Assembly (NCBI GenBank): GCA_020632875.1
Contig: JACKET010000008.1
Coordinates: forward strand, 62,001-126,000
Length of the DNA stretch: 64,000 nucleotides
DNA from: Alphaproteobacteria bacterium
GTDB taxonomy: Bacteria; Myxococcota_A; UBA796; GCA-2862545
Direction: 5' to 3'
Under the pieces are notes generated by a model that saw only the letters and a list, made by a program, of their open reading frames with translations, made no database searches and was not told the DNA's origin. This document shows positions 25,353 to 35,493 of this stretch, in pieces (within the stretch, counting starts at the first letter, position 1; every line of letters begins with the position of its first letter). A program made the position numbers and the translations under genes.

Positions 25353-27119
25353 GTGGCGGGGGTGTTGGAGCATCCCCACCTCGAACGCCTGCACGCCGCT
25401 CTGCGTTCCGAGGAGCGCTTCGCGCACGCGGCTCACGAGAACCTGACACGATTGCCGCTCGCCGATCGGGTCGCGCTCGGCGTGGCGTGGTCGGGCCTGC
25501 GGTTCGACGTCGAGCCCGGGTTCCGCCGCGGCGAGCTGCTGGTGCTCGCGCGGGGCGAGCTGCACGAGGGCATCGGCGCGGGCGACCGCATCCGCGTGGG
25601 CGCGCTCACGGGGCGCTGCATCGGGCGGGACGCGAGCGTGGCCGAGCTCGTCGTGCGCGCGACCCCGGCGGAGTGGGAGGCGGCCGCGGCGGCCGGTGTG
25701 GTGGACCTGGGCTTCGACCCGTCGACCTTCGTGCGCTACCGGCAGGCCCTCGAAGCGGCCGATGCGCTCGAGAGCCCCGTGAAGACGGCGCTGCTCGAAG
25801 GCGTGCCAGAGGCCGAGCCCGTGGAGGCGGGCTGGGAGGGCCTGAACCCGTCCCAGGCCCGCGCGGCGGGGCTCGCGCTCGGGGCCGCGCACCTGGCGGT
25901 GGTGCACGGTCCGCCGGGCACGGGGAAGACCCGCACGCTCGTCGCGATCCTCGCGCGGCTCGAGGAGCGGTCCCTGGCGCTCGCCGAGTCGAACGCCGCG
26001 GTCGATCACCTGGTGGTCAGCGCCGCGCGGGCGGGGCTCGCGGTGGTGCGCGTGGGCCCGACGTACCGGATGTCCGGCGAGGCGGCCGCGCTCTCGGTCG
26101 ACGCGCAGATCGCTGCCGGGCCACACGCCGCCGCGCTCGCCGTGCTCGATCGCGAGATCTCGCGCGCGCGTCGGGAGGGCGGCCCGGCGCTGTGGAAGCT
26201 GCTGGACGCGCGGAGGGCGCTGCGCGAGCAGGCGCGGCGCCACGTGCTCGAGTCGGCCGCCGTCGTCGGCACGACGTTCGGCACGCTCGCGCGGGCGGGC
26301 GACCGGCTTCCGCGCGTGCACACCGCCGTCGTCGACGAGGTGACCCAGGCGCTCGAGCCGGCCGTGTGGGTCGCGGTTCCGCACGTGCAGCGGCTGATCC
26401 TGGCGGGCGACCCGCACCAGCTCGGTCCGGTCGTCACCGAGCCCGGCAATCCGCTGGAGGAGGGCCTGCTGCAGCGCCTGCGCCCGCAGGTGCCGATGCC
26501 GATGCTCACCGTGCAGCACCGGATGCACGAGGACGTCCAGCTCCTCGTGGAGGGCGTCTACGGGCCCACGTACACCGCGCATCCCGCGGTGCGGGCGCAC
26601 CTCCTGGCCGACCTGCCCGGGGTGGCGGAGCACCCGCTGACCACGGTGCCGGCGCTGTTCGTCGACACGGCGGGGGCCGGCGGGGAGCGGCGGGACTCGC
26701 GGACGCACTCGGTCTACGAGCCCCTCGAGGTCCGGCTGGTGGCGGTGGCGCTGGCCGCGCTGCGCGCGAAGGGCGTCCGGGCCGACCAGATCGGCGTGAT
26801 CGCGCCGTACTCCGCGCAGGTGGCGCGGCTCGCGGCCCTGCCGGAGGCGAAGGGCGTCGAGGTGGCGACGGTGAATGCCTTCCAGGGGCGCGAGGCGGAG
26901 GCCGTGATCGTCAGCTTCACCCGGTCGAATCCCGATGGCGAGCTGGGCTTCGTCGCGGATCGGCGCCGGCTGACGGTGGCGGTGACGCGGGCGCGACGGC
27001 TGCTGCTGATGTTCGGCGACAGCGCGACGCTCACGGCGCACCCGATGTTCGGCGACCTCCTCGACCGGGTCGAGGTGCAGAGCGTGTGGGAGCCCCCGTG
27101 GGACTCCGCGGGCTCGTGA
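25353..27119 (+). CDS. Superfamily 1B DNA/RNA helicase (IGHMBP2/Dna2-like)
   Basis: About 588 residues. All SF1 motifs are visible: Walker A GPPGTGKTRT near 189-198, ESNAAVD (Ia), Walker B-type VVDEVTQAL (DEAxQ class of Upf1-like helicases), GDPHQLGPVV (III), QHRMHE (IV), VNAFQGREAEAVIVSFTRSN (V) and RRLTVAVTRARRLLLMFGD (VI). The N-terminal 170 residues hold a beta-rich 1B-like domain (FRRGELLVLARGE). Such enzymes unwind duplexes 5'-3' at the cost of ATP. The GTG at 25353 is used here; a GTG at 25362 has a slightly better AGG spacing. It is divergent from the M16 pair. Confidence 0.92.
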   Translation: MAGVLEHPHLERLHAALRSEERFAHAAHENLTRLPLADRVALGVAWSGLRFDVEPGFRRGELLVLARGELHEGIGAGDRIRVGALTGRCIGRDASVAELVVRATPAEWEAAAAAGVVDLGFDPSTFVRYRQALEAADALESPVKTALLEGVPEAEPVEAGWEGLNPSQARAAGLALGAAHLAVVHGPPGTGKTRTLVAILARLEERSLALAESNAAVDHLVVSAARAGLAVVRVGPTYRMSGEAAALSVDAQIAAGPHAAALAVLDREISRARREGGPALWKLLDARRALREQARRHVLESAAVVGTTFGTLARAGDRLPRVHTAVVDEVTQALEPAVWVAVPHVQRLILAGDPHQLGPVVTEPGNPLEEGLLQRLRPQVPMPMLTVQHRMHEDVQLLVEGVYGPTYTAHPAVRAHLLADLPGVAEHPLTTVPALFVDTAGAGGERRDSRTHSVYEPLEVRLVAVALAALRAKGVRADQIGVIAPYSAQVARLAALPEAKGVEVATVNAFQGREAEAVIVSFTRSNPDGELGFVADRRRLTVAVTRARRLLLMFGDSATLTAHPMFGDLLDRVEVQSVWEPPWDSAGS

Positions 27120-27200
27120 CGGCGATATCCTTCGGAAAACGCACACGATTCAGCGGCGACCGCCCGACTCGCCCGTGATTGCGGCAATCCGGCCGTCGGG

Positions 27201-27294
27201 CCCCTGTCCCGAAAGTGCCAGAGCCTCCTCGAAACGCCTGCCCACACGAGAGGATCGGGTGTCCAATTCGGGTCAGACCCGAAAAGGACAGGGG
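27201..27294 (-). repeat. Dispersed inverted-end element, copy 2
   Basis: 94 bases bounded by CCCCTGTCC/GGACAGGGG. Read on the minus strand it matches the element at 5748-5837 along its whole length, including an identical 20-base block (27245-27264) and a CTCTGGCAC block. The inner palindrome TCGGGTCAGACCCGA could form a hairpin. It fills most of the 210-base gap between convergent genes, so it may also separate their transcripts. Confidence 0.8.
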
Positions 27295-27329
27295 GCGGGG
27301 CGGGGCGCGGGTCCGGCGCCTCAGCCGGG

Positions 27330-28970
27330 CTACCAGCGGGAGGGGCGCATCACGCCGTGGGCGACGAGCTGCTCCACGACGCCGGCACTCGCGCGACCTG
27401 CGAGCAGATCGCGCGCGTCGTCCGGGTCGAGCTCGACCATCACGAGCTCGCCCGCACCGTCGCGGCCGATCACCATGGCCCACGGCATCGGCTCGAACGG
27501 CACGACCACCCGCCCGTCCTCCAGCGCACCGCTCACCGTGCCGGCGTCGACGGCCTCCGACAGCGCGAGGAGGTCGGTCGGGGCGAGCAACACGCGCGCA
27601 CCGTCGCACAGCACCGGCTCGGCGCCCTCCTCGCCGAGCGACACACCGAGCAGGTCCGCCCGCACGGACCTCAGCGCGGTCTCGAGACGCGCGAGCGGCT
27701 CCAGGCCCGGGTGCTGCTCGGCCAGCCAGTCCGCGAACCGGTCGCCGAGCGGCCGCCGCTCCGCCGGGTCGGCCGCAGCGAACGGCGCGACGAGGTCGAT
27801 GCCCACATCCGCCCCGAGCTCCAGGGACAGCGGGACCACGCTCTGCAGACCCTCCTCGAGCTGCGCCCGGTGCGAGCCGAGCCCCTCGAGCGGATAGCCC
27901 ACGGCGAAGAGGTCCTCGGCGTCCGGCAGCACGAACGACCCCGTCAGCGCGCGCCAGCCGGCGACCACCTCGCCGATCGGCCGGTCGTGCAGCGCCCCGA
28001 CGAGGGCGAGCACACCTTCCGCCGCCTCGTCCGCCGTCTCGGACCACACCTGGAGCATGCGGAACGCGAGGTCCTGCCGGATCCAGCGGTCCCGCCCCTC
28101 TACCGCGCTGGGCGCGAGCGGCGCGCACTCTCCGCCGACCAGGGCCAGCGCGACCTCGACCACACGGGCCTCGAGCGCATCGAGGCCTTCGGACCAGCCC
28201 CCGCCGGGCACGAGGAACGCCGCGAAGCGCTCCATGGCCTCGCTGTCGAGCCGGCGGTGGTGCGAGCGGGCGTACGCGATGCCGTCCGTGCAGAGGTCGA
28301 GGCTGCCGAAGCGGTGCGCGATGGGTGTGCCGGAGCGCCGCGAGCGCGCCACGGCCGCGAGCTCGGCGTCGAGGAAGCGCGCCGCGTCGGCCAGGTGCTG
28401 GCGGTCCTCGGCGGACGGCGCGCGGAACGCGGCGCACGCTTCGCAGGCCTCGCAGAACTCCCGGTACAGCGGGCCTCCGCCGGCGTGGAGCGGGCACCGC
28501 TGCAGCCGCACCTCGTCGAGGAAGTAGTACAGGACGACGGGCAGCAGCTCGGCGAGGCGCCCCGCCGTGGCGTGGAAGAACCGCGACGCGCCCGGGTGCC
28601 ACGCGAAGCCCACCAGCGCGTGGCAGAGCTCGTGGCTCGTCCACTTGCCGCGGTGCCCGGGATGGAAGCTGGCGATCGCCAGATCATGCCGGAACGACTG
28701 ATACTTCGGCTCGGGCAGCACGCCGTCGGCCCAGCGCGGCGCGGCGGCCAGCTCCTCCTGCCCCGGCTCGACCCAGGCCTCGGGCAGGTCGAGCGGGAAC
28801 CGGTGCTCGAAGTGGAACGCGAACAGGCCGTCCCGCGCGGCCAGCTCGCCGACGCGCTGGCTTGCGGGGCTGCGGAGGTGGTCGCGGGCCGGAGTCCCGG
28901 CGGGCCATGGCCCCGCAGACGGACGGACGGCGGACAGCGCTTCGAGCGCGCGATCGGGGTCGAACAGCAT
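27330..28970 (-). CDS. Unknown protein with HExxH zinc-binding motif
   Basis: 546 residues, no signal peptide or membrane helix. SHELCHALVGFAWH near residues 112-125 gives HExxH followed eight residues later by another histidine (H-E-L-C-H-x7-H), a pattern compatible with a zincin metal site. About 70 residues later comes a CEACEAC cluster (four-residue Cys spacing) that could bind a second metal. The C-terminal third is strand-rich (DGRVVVPFEPMPWAMVIGRDG). I do not recognise a named family; a cytosolic metallopeptidase or metal-dependent hydrolase is the best inference. Its start is 21 nt from the stop of the small secreted-protein gene. Confidence 0.7.
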   Translation of the reverse strand: MLFDPDRALEALSAVRPSAGPWPAGTPARDHLRSPASQRVGELAARDGLFAFHFEHRFPLDLPEAWVEPGQEELAAAPRWADGVLPEPKYQSFRHDLAIASFHPGHRGKWTSHELCHALVGFAWHPGASRFFHATAGRLAELLPVVLYYFLDEVRLQRCPLHAGGGPLYREFCEACEACAAFRAPSAEDRQHLADAARFLDAELAAVARSRRSGTPIAHRFGSLDLCTDGIAYARSHHRRLDSEAMERFAAFLVPGGGWSEGLDALEARVVEVALALVGGECAPLAPSAVEGRDRWIRQDLAFRMLQVWSETADEAAEGVLALVGALHDRPIGEVVAGWRALTGSFVLPDAEDLFAVGYPLEGLGSHRAQLEEGLQSVVPLSLELGADVGIDLVAPFAAADPAERRPLGDRFADWLAEQHPGLEPLARLETALRSVRADLLGVSLGEEGAEPVLCDGARVLLAPTDLLALSEAVDAGTVSGALEDGRVVVPFEPMPWAMVIGRDGAGELVMVELDPDDARDLLAGRASAGVVEQLVAHGVMRPSRW

Positions 28971-28991
28971 CCGCCCTGCTAACCGGGCGCG

Positions 28992-29513
28992 CTACTTCCG
29001 CGTGCACACGCCCGTGCCGCCGGTGGCCTGGCAGTACCAGGTGCCGGGGCGGATGCTGCGCGCCTTCGCGGGCACGTTGCCGCCCTTCCAGAACATCTCG
29101 CACTCTTCTTCGGGCACGTTGTCGAACACGGCGGTGTTCGTGTCGACGCGCGACCGGATGCGGTAGCCCGACGGGCACTTGAGCTCGAGGAGCGTGGTGC
29201 TGTTGTCGGTGATCACGACGGTGACGCGCCCTTCGGCGGACTCGATGGGCTTGTGGTGCACGTCGACCTGCGCGCAGCCGTTCGCGGCGCAGGTGTACTC
29301 GCCCGGGTCGTCGACCTTGCCGACCACGCCGAGGAACAGGACCTCGCACTTGCCGGGGTTCTGCGTGAACGTCGCGACGCCCCCGCGCACGTCGGCCTCG
29401 AGCCGGGTCGAGCCACACTCGAGGATGACCTTGCGCACCGTCGGGTCGGACACGTTGATGCGGAGCGGATCGGTCGCGTGGGCGTTCGAGAGAGCGAGGA
29501 TGAGGGCGAGCAC
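28992..29513 (-). CDS. Small secreted cysteine-rich protein
   Basis: 173 residues from a GTG with GGAGG four bases upstream. Leader MLALILALSNAHAT is a short signal peptide (AHA before the mature start). The mature protein has eight cysteines, probably disulfide-bonded, arranged in two similar halves: LECGSTRLEADVRGGVATFTQ...KCEVLFLG and LKCPSGYRIRSRVDTNTAVFD...ECEMFWKG both run strand-Cys-strands-Cys-F/W, suggesting an internal duplication of a PEGA-like beta module. Function unknown. Confidence 0.7.
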   Translation of the reverse strand: MLALILALSNAHATDPLRINVSDPTVRKVILECGSTRLEADVRGGVATFTQNPGKCEVLFLGVVGKVDDPGEYTCAANGCAQVDVHHKPIESAEGRVTVVITDNSTTLLELKCPSGYRIRSRVDTNTAVFDNVPEEECEMFWKGGNVPAKARSIRPGTWYCQATGGTGVCTRK

Positions 29514-29564
29514 GTGGCCTCCGTTGGTCCGGCGGACCCCGGACGCCGGGAGTCTATTCCAACC

Positions 29565-30197
29565 TCAGTCCTTGGGGCGCGGCGTGATCCAGCTGCAGAT
29601 CGGGCACGCCTGCACCACGTGACCCCGGGCGGGGCAGTGCTCCCGTCCGAAGTAGATGATCTGGAGGTGGAGCCGGTTCCAGCTCGACGCCGGGTAGAGC
29701 TTCTTCAGGTCGCGCTCGACGTGGTCGACGTTCTTGCCCTTCGAGAGGCTCCAGCGCCGCGCCAGGCGGAAGATGTGGGTGTCGACCGGGAACGCGGGCA
29801 CGCCGAAGGCCTGGGCCATCACGACGCTCGCCGTCTTGTGCCCCACGCCGGGGAGCGCTTCGAGCGACGCGAAGTCGGCGGGCACGTCTCCGCCGTGCTC
29901 TTCGACGAGCTGGCTCGCGAGCTTCGAGATGTTCTTCGCCTTGGTCGGCGCGAGCCCGCACGACTGGATGCGCGCGAGGATGGCCTCGACGGGCTGGGCC
30001 GCCATCGACGCCGGATCGGGGGCCATGGCGAACAGAGCCGGCGTCACCTGGTTCACCCGCGCGTCGGTGCACTGCGCCGACAGGAGCACGGCCACGAGCA
30101 GCGTGAACGGGTCGCTGTGGTCGAGTGGGATGGGCGGCTCGGGGTAGAGCTCGTCGAGGATCTGGTGGATGCGCGCGGCGCGCTCGGCCTTCCGCAT
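29565..30197 (-). CDS. nth: Endonuclease III (DNA glycosylase/AP lyase)
   Basis: 210 residues. The helix-hairpin-helix (LEALPGVGHKTASVVM, near 112-127) carries the catalytic lysine in GVGHKTA, and the catalytic aspartate is in VDTHIFRLARR. It removes oxidised pyrimidines in base excision repair. The iron-sulfur loop is atypical: only three cysteines (FGREHCPARGHVVQACPIC), spaced C-x9-C-x2-C, instead of the C-x6-C-x2-C-x5-C of E. coli Nth, and the protein ends soon after. The [4Fe-4S] cluster may be absent or use another ligand. Otherwise the length and motifs are standard. Confidence 0.93.
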   Translation of the reverse strand: MRKAERAARIHQILDELYPEPPIPLDHSDPFTLLVAVLLSAQCTDARVNQVTPALFAMAPDPASMAAQPVEAILARIQSCGLAPTKAKNISKLASQLVEEHGGDVPADFASLEALPGVGHKTASVVMAQAFGVPAFPVDTHIFRLARRWSLSKGKNVDHVERDLKKLYPASSWNRLHLQIIYFGREHCPARGHVVQACPICSWITPRPKD

Positions 30198-30213
30198 GGG
30201 CGCGCCTTAATGC

Positions 30214-30798
30214 TCAGAGCGCGTCGACCGCCACCTCGACCACGGCGGTGTCGGGCGCCGGACCCACCAGCGGCGCGCGGACGAACAGGCGGGCGGTGTG
30301 CTTGACCCGCAGCTTCGCGTCGTCGGTCTGCGTGAGCACCACGGTGAGCGCGCGCTGGCAGTCCTCGCCGGTCGGGCAGCCCGCGAACACACCGTCCGCG
30401 CCGAGCTCGATCGCGACCGGCTCCCCGGCGAGCACGTCCACCTCGGCCTCGTCGACCAGCCAGTCGCCTTCGTCGGTGTCCATCCAGAGCTCGACCGTCA
30501 CGGTGGTGTCCACGCGATTGAAGCCCAGCGTGCCGACCGTGGCGATCTCGAGCTCCACGTCGAGGTCGCTCACCAGGCCCCCCTCGCCCGAGCCGCCCTG
30601 CGGGGCGAACCCGCCTTCGACATCGGGGAGGGCGTCGCCGGTGGCGAACAGCTCGATTCCCAGCTCCAGTGCGTCTCCGCGGTCGAGCGTGAGCTTGCCG
30701 GTCTCGCGGTCCGAGACCGTCCAGGCCGGCGCGCTCGTGGCGATGGAGGAGACGACGGCCGCGAAGAGCACGGAGAAGGAAACGAGGGAGCGGGACAT
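30214..30798 (-). CDS. Secreted beta-rich protein of unknown function
   Basis: 194 residues from an ATG with GGAGG six bases upstream. Leader SRSLVSFSVLFAAVVSSIATSAPA is a conventional signal peptide. The mature chain alternates strands and acidic loops (DLDVELEIATVGTLGFNRVDTTVTVELWMDTDEG), with one cysteine pair (FAGCPTGEDCQ), suggesting an Ig-like or jelly-roll sandwich. No family recognised. It lies downstream of the kinase gene with a 119 nt gap, so it probably has its own promoter. Confidence 0.65.
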   Translation of the reverse strand: MSRSLVSFSVLFAAVVSSIATSAPAWTVSDRETGKLTLDRGDALELGIELFATGDALPDVEGGFAPQGGSGEGGLVSDLDVELEIATVGTLGFNRVDTTVTVELWMDTDEGDWLVDEAEVDVLAGEPVAIELGADGVFAGCPTGEDCQRALTVVLTQTDDAKLRVKHTARLFVRAPLVGPAPDTAVVEVAVDAL

Positions 30799-30917
30799 AG
30801 AAGGCCTCCGAGAGGGATGCGGAGCCCGAATGCATCGCGCGTGCCAACTCGATTGACCAGGTTCTCCCTGCTCCCCGATCCAGAGACGGGCGGAGATCGC
30901 GACACCCGGGTCGCGGA

Positions 30918-32390
30918 TCAGGGGCTCCCGAAGTCCTCGTAGCGGATGCCGGTGTCGAGCCCCGGGTCGTCGGTGAGCCCCGTGAACAGGATCAGGGTGA
31001 ACACGAAGTACAGGAAGACGAACAGGAACCCGACGAGCGCCACGATGAGCGTGATGCCGAGGATGCCGACGGTCCACCCGAGTGGGTTGCCGCCCGACCG
31101 GCGCCTCGCGGGCGCGAGCGGGGCATCCGGGAGCGGTGGCGGCACGGCCTTCACCGGCGGGGCGTTCGGCGGGACGATCGGCGGCGCCGGGAGCGGCGGC
31201 GGCTCGGGACGGGCGACCTCTTCGGAGGGCTCCTCGAGCTGGAGCGTCGGCGCAGTGGTGGGGCCACGCACAGGAGCCACGTCGTCCTCGTCGTCCCATC
31301 CCTCTGGTGGGAGCGTCTCGGGCGCGACCTCGTTCGCGGGAGCGCTCCCGAGCAAAGACAGCCCCTCGAGCCCGGGGCCGCGCTGGGGCGCCGGGGCCGG
31401 CGTGGACGGGGAGACGATGTGGCTGATGCGGTGCTCGGTGAGCACCCGCCCGACGAGCGCGCCGTCGGCGTTGGGCGGATCGGGCCACTGCACCTCGCGG
31501 ACCCACTTCCGGAGCGACAGGCCGGGCAGCTCTTCGGCGAGATCCTCGAGATGCGGGCCGAGATCGTGGGTCTTCGGGCGCTGGGTGCGCTCCCAGGCGA
31601 GCATCGCCTCGAGCGTCGACCGCACCTTCGGAGCCATGCCGAGCGGGTCGAAGTGCGATGCGAGGTGCGCGTCGTGCCGCCCCGGATCGACGGCGAGCAG
31701 GAAGTGGTCGCGCGCGCTGAGCTCCTCGAACAGGCGCTTCCCGCCGGACGCCACCTCGTACAGGGTGCAGCCGAGCGCGTAGACGTCGCTCGCGGGGTCG
31801 TCGTTGACGCGATCGAACCGCTCGGGCGCCATGTACCAGGGGCTTCCGAGCGTCATGCGCGTCTGCGTCTTCGCTTCGCGCCGCACGTCGGACGCCTTCG
31901 CGATGCCGAAGTCGAGCAGCTTCACGTCGCCGTGCATGCCCACGCGGATGTTCGACGGCTTGATGTCGCGGTGCACGAGCCGGAGCGGCTGCCCATCGGC
32001 GCCGAGGGCCTCGTACGCCGCCTTCAGCGCGTCTGCGACGCGTGCGCAGACCTCGAGCCCCGCGCGCATCGGGATGGCCGGACGGCTGTCGAAGCAGCCC
32101 TCGAGATCGAGGCCGGGTACGTACTCCATGACGAGCGCCACCCGGCTCTCGAGCATGACGAGGTCGCGGACCTTGAGGACCGCGGGGTGGTTGAGGCTGC
32201 CGAGCAGCCGCCCCTCGTCGCGCAGCCGCTGCACGGCCTGGCTGCGCGGATCGAGGCCCTCGTGGAGGACCTTGACCGCCACCTCGGTCTCGACGCCCCC
32301 GGGGCTCGCCATCCGCGCGAGGTACACCTCGCCGAAGCCCCCGCTGCCGAGGCACTGGCGGATGTGGAACCTGCGGAGGTCGTCAGCCAC
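30918..32390 (-). CDS. Hanks-type Ser/Thr protein kinase with C-terminal membrane anchor
   Basis: 490 residues. The kinase core spans about 8-270: GSGGFGEVYLAR glycine loop, VAVK (Lys40), HRDIKPSN with catalytic Asp142, DFG at 160-162, and APERF in the P+1 loop. A Pro/Ala-rich linker (about 300-430) leads to one hydrophobic stretch near 435-470, so the kinase is cytosolic and tethered at its C-terminus with a short external tail. It phosphorylates Ser/Thr; targets unknown. The GTG start overlaps the preceding gene by eight bases, and the operon begins with the OPT transporter. Confidence 0.93.
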   Translation of the reverse strand: MADDLRRFHIRQCLGSGGFGEVYLARMASPGGVETEVAVKVLHEGLDPRSQAVQRLRDEGRLLGSLNHPAVLKVRDLVMLESRVALVMEYVPGLDLEGCFDSRPAIPMRAGLEVCARVADALKAAYEALGADGQPLRLVHRDIKPSNIRVGMHGDVKLLDFGIAKASDVRREAKTQTRMTLGSPWYMAPERFDRVNDDPASDVYALGCTLYEVASGGKRLFEELSARDHFLLAVDPGRHDAHLASHFDPLGMAPKVRSTLEAMLAWERTQRPKTHDLGPHLEDLAEELPGLSLRKWVREVQWPDPPNADGALVGRVLTEHRISHIVSPSTPAPAPQRGPGLEGLSLLGSAPANEVAPETLPPEGWDDEDDVAPVRGPTTAPTLQLEEPSEEVARPEPPPLPAPPIVPPNAPPVKAVPPPLPDAPLAPARRRSGGNPLGWTVGILGITLIVALVGFLFVFLYFVFTLILFTGLTDDPGLDTGIRYEDFGSP

Positions 32391-33257
32391 GGGCCTCGAC
32401 CGCCTCGTAGCCCTTCTCGGCTGCTTCGAATGCGGCCAGGGCGACGTCGAGCGCCTCGCGGGCCACCACGGCGTGCCCGTCGGTGAGCGCCGACCACGCC
32501 CGGTTGACGTTTCGCTCGCCCGCGCTGAACGGGCCGAAGTACTCCGCGAAGCCCGCGAGGCCGTGGCGCGCGATGAGCTGGCCGCGGCCCTCGACGAGCG
32601 GGTCGAGCACCTCGGCGCCGAGCTGATCGATGGCGTTGCGGGCCTTCGGCGCGTCCTCGTCCATCTTCAGCTCCTCGATCGAGGCCCGGATCGCGGCCAC
32701 GCGCGTGCGGGTCTCGGCGAGCGCCCGCGGGAAGTCGACGCGGCCTTCGGTGCCGGCCGCGCCCCCCGCATTGTCGTCTCTCTGCTGGAGGCGCGCGAGC
32801 ACCGCACCGATCACGATGAGCAGGATCCCGGCGAGCCAGCCCGTGCCGCCGACCGAGAACCACGCGCCCAGACGCTCGGACGGTTCGGGGAGGCCGATGT
32901 GCGCGCGCTCCTGCTTGGCGCGGGCGAGCCAGTGCAGGGGGTTGTCGTCACCCGTCATCCCCCACTTGCGCAGGTTCGTGATCGCCTCGTCGGTCTTCTC
33001 GACCTGCTGGCGGAGCCGCGGCTCCTTCTCCATCAAGGCGAGGTGCTCCTCCATCGAGAGCGCGGCCAGGTCGACGCCCTCGGACTTGAGCGTCTCGTTG
33101 AGCTTCCGGCCCTCGTCGAGCACGTCGGACACGTGCTGGCCCGCCGCGACCTGGGCGGACGCCTGCCGGTAGTGGACGTGCCGGTCGCCGTTCCGCGCGC
33201 CGAACGCCGCGGCCACCACGATCCCGAGAACGAGGAGGACGAGCCCCACGTAGCCCT

Positions 33258-33261
<4 letters not shown>
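32383..33261 (-). CDS. Two-pass membrane protein with helical cytosolic tail
   Basis: 292 residues; ATG at 33261 has GGAGG six bases upstream and overlaps the OPT transporter stop (ATGA). A membrane helix opens the protein (YVGLVLLVLGIVVAAAF), followed by about 110 helical residues, then a second membrane segment near 135-155 (TGWLAGILLIVIGAVLARL) and a helical C-terminal domain. The loop between the membrane segments has long charged helices (VLDEGRKLNETLKSEGVDL). No family recognised. Placed between a transporter and a kinase with overlapping ends at both sides, so I infer a subunit linking or modulating the transporter. Confidence 0.7.
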
Positions 33262-35048
<1,787 letters not shown>

Positions 35049-35155
35049 TGCAGCTCCTCCTGTCGAGAGTCGCACGGGTATATCCCCTCCCCCGTTCAGA
35101 TTGCAGTGCATCGCCCGGACCCATGTGCTACACGCGACGGCAACAGGAGTGCCCG

Positions 35156-35467
35156 ATGCCCTACGTCGTCACCGAGAACTGCGTGGACTGCCGCTACACC
35201 GACTGCGTCGAGGTCTGCCCCGTCGACTGTTTCTACGCCGACGCGAAGCAGCTCTACATCCACCCCGACGAGTGCATCGACTGCGGCGCGTGCGAGTTCG
35301 CCTGCCCCGTGAAGGCCATCTACAACGAAGACGACCTGCCGGCCGAGCTCCAGCACTGGACGAAGATCAACGCCGACAAGTCCACGGGCAGCGACGTGTC
35401 GCACATCACCGACTCCGAGGATCCGCTCCCCACGGCCGCGGCGAAGAAGGCGCGACTCGGCCTCTGA
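35156..35467 (+). CDS. fdxA: 7Fe ferredoxin (FdxA type)
   Basis: 103 residues. The cysteine pattern matches Azotobacter FdI shifted by one: Cys9, Cys17 and Cys50 for the [3Fe-4S] cluster and Cys21, Cys40, Cys43, Cys46 for the [4Fe-4S] cluster, with the additional Cys12 and Cys25 also conserved. The tail after residue 60 (ELQHWTKINADKS) is typical of FdxA proteins. It carries electrons at low potential in the cytosol. GGAG lies seven bases before the ATG. Confidence 0.95.
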   Translation: MPYVVTENCVDCRYTDCVEVCPVDCFYADAKQLYIHPDECIDCGACEFACPVKAIYNEDDLPAELQHWTKINADKSTGSDVSHITDSEDPLPTAAAKKARLGL

Positions 35468-35493
35468 GCCCTCCGCGGGGTTAATGACCCGGG

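Noticed and set aside
23986..25449. Longer N-terminus for the M16 gene starting at 25449
   Set aside because: It adds an Arg/Pro-rich extension without ribosome site, overlaps the helicase gene, and destroys the signal peptide that the 25323 start provides.
27120..27329. A gene reaching through the second repeat copy
   Set aside because: The frame there continues from neighbouring genes and has no start signal; the sequence is explained by the inverted-end element.
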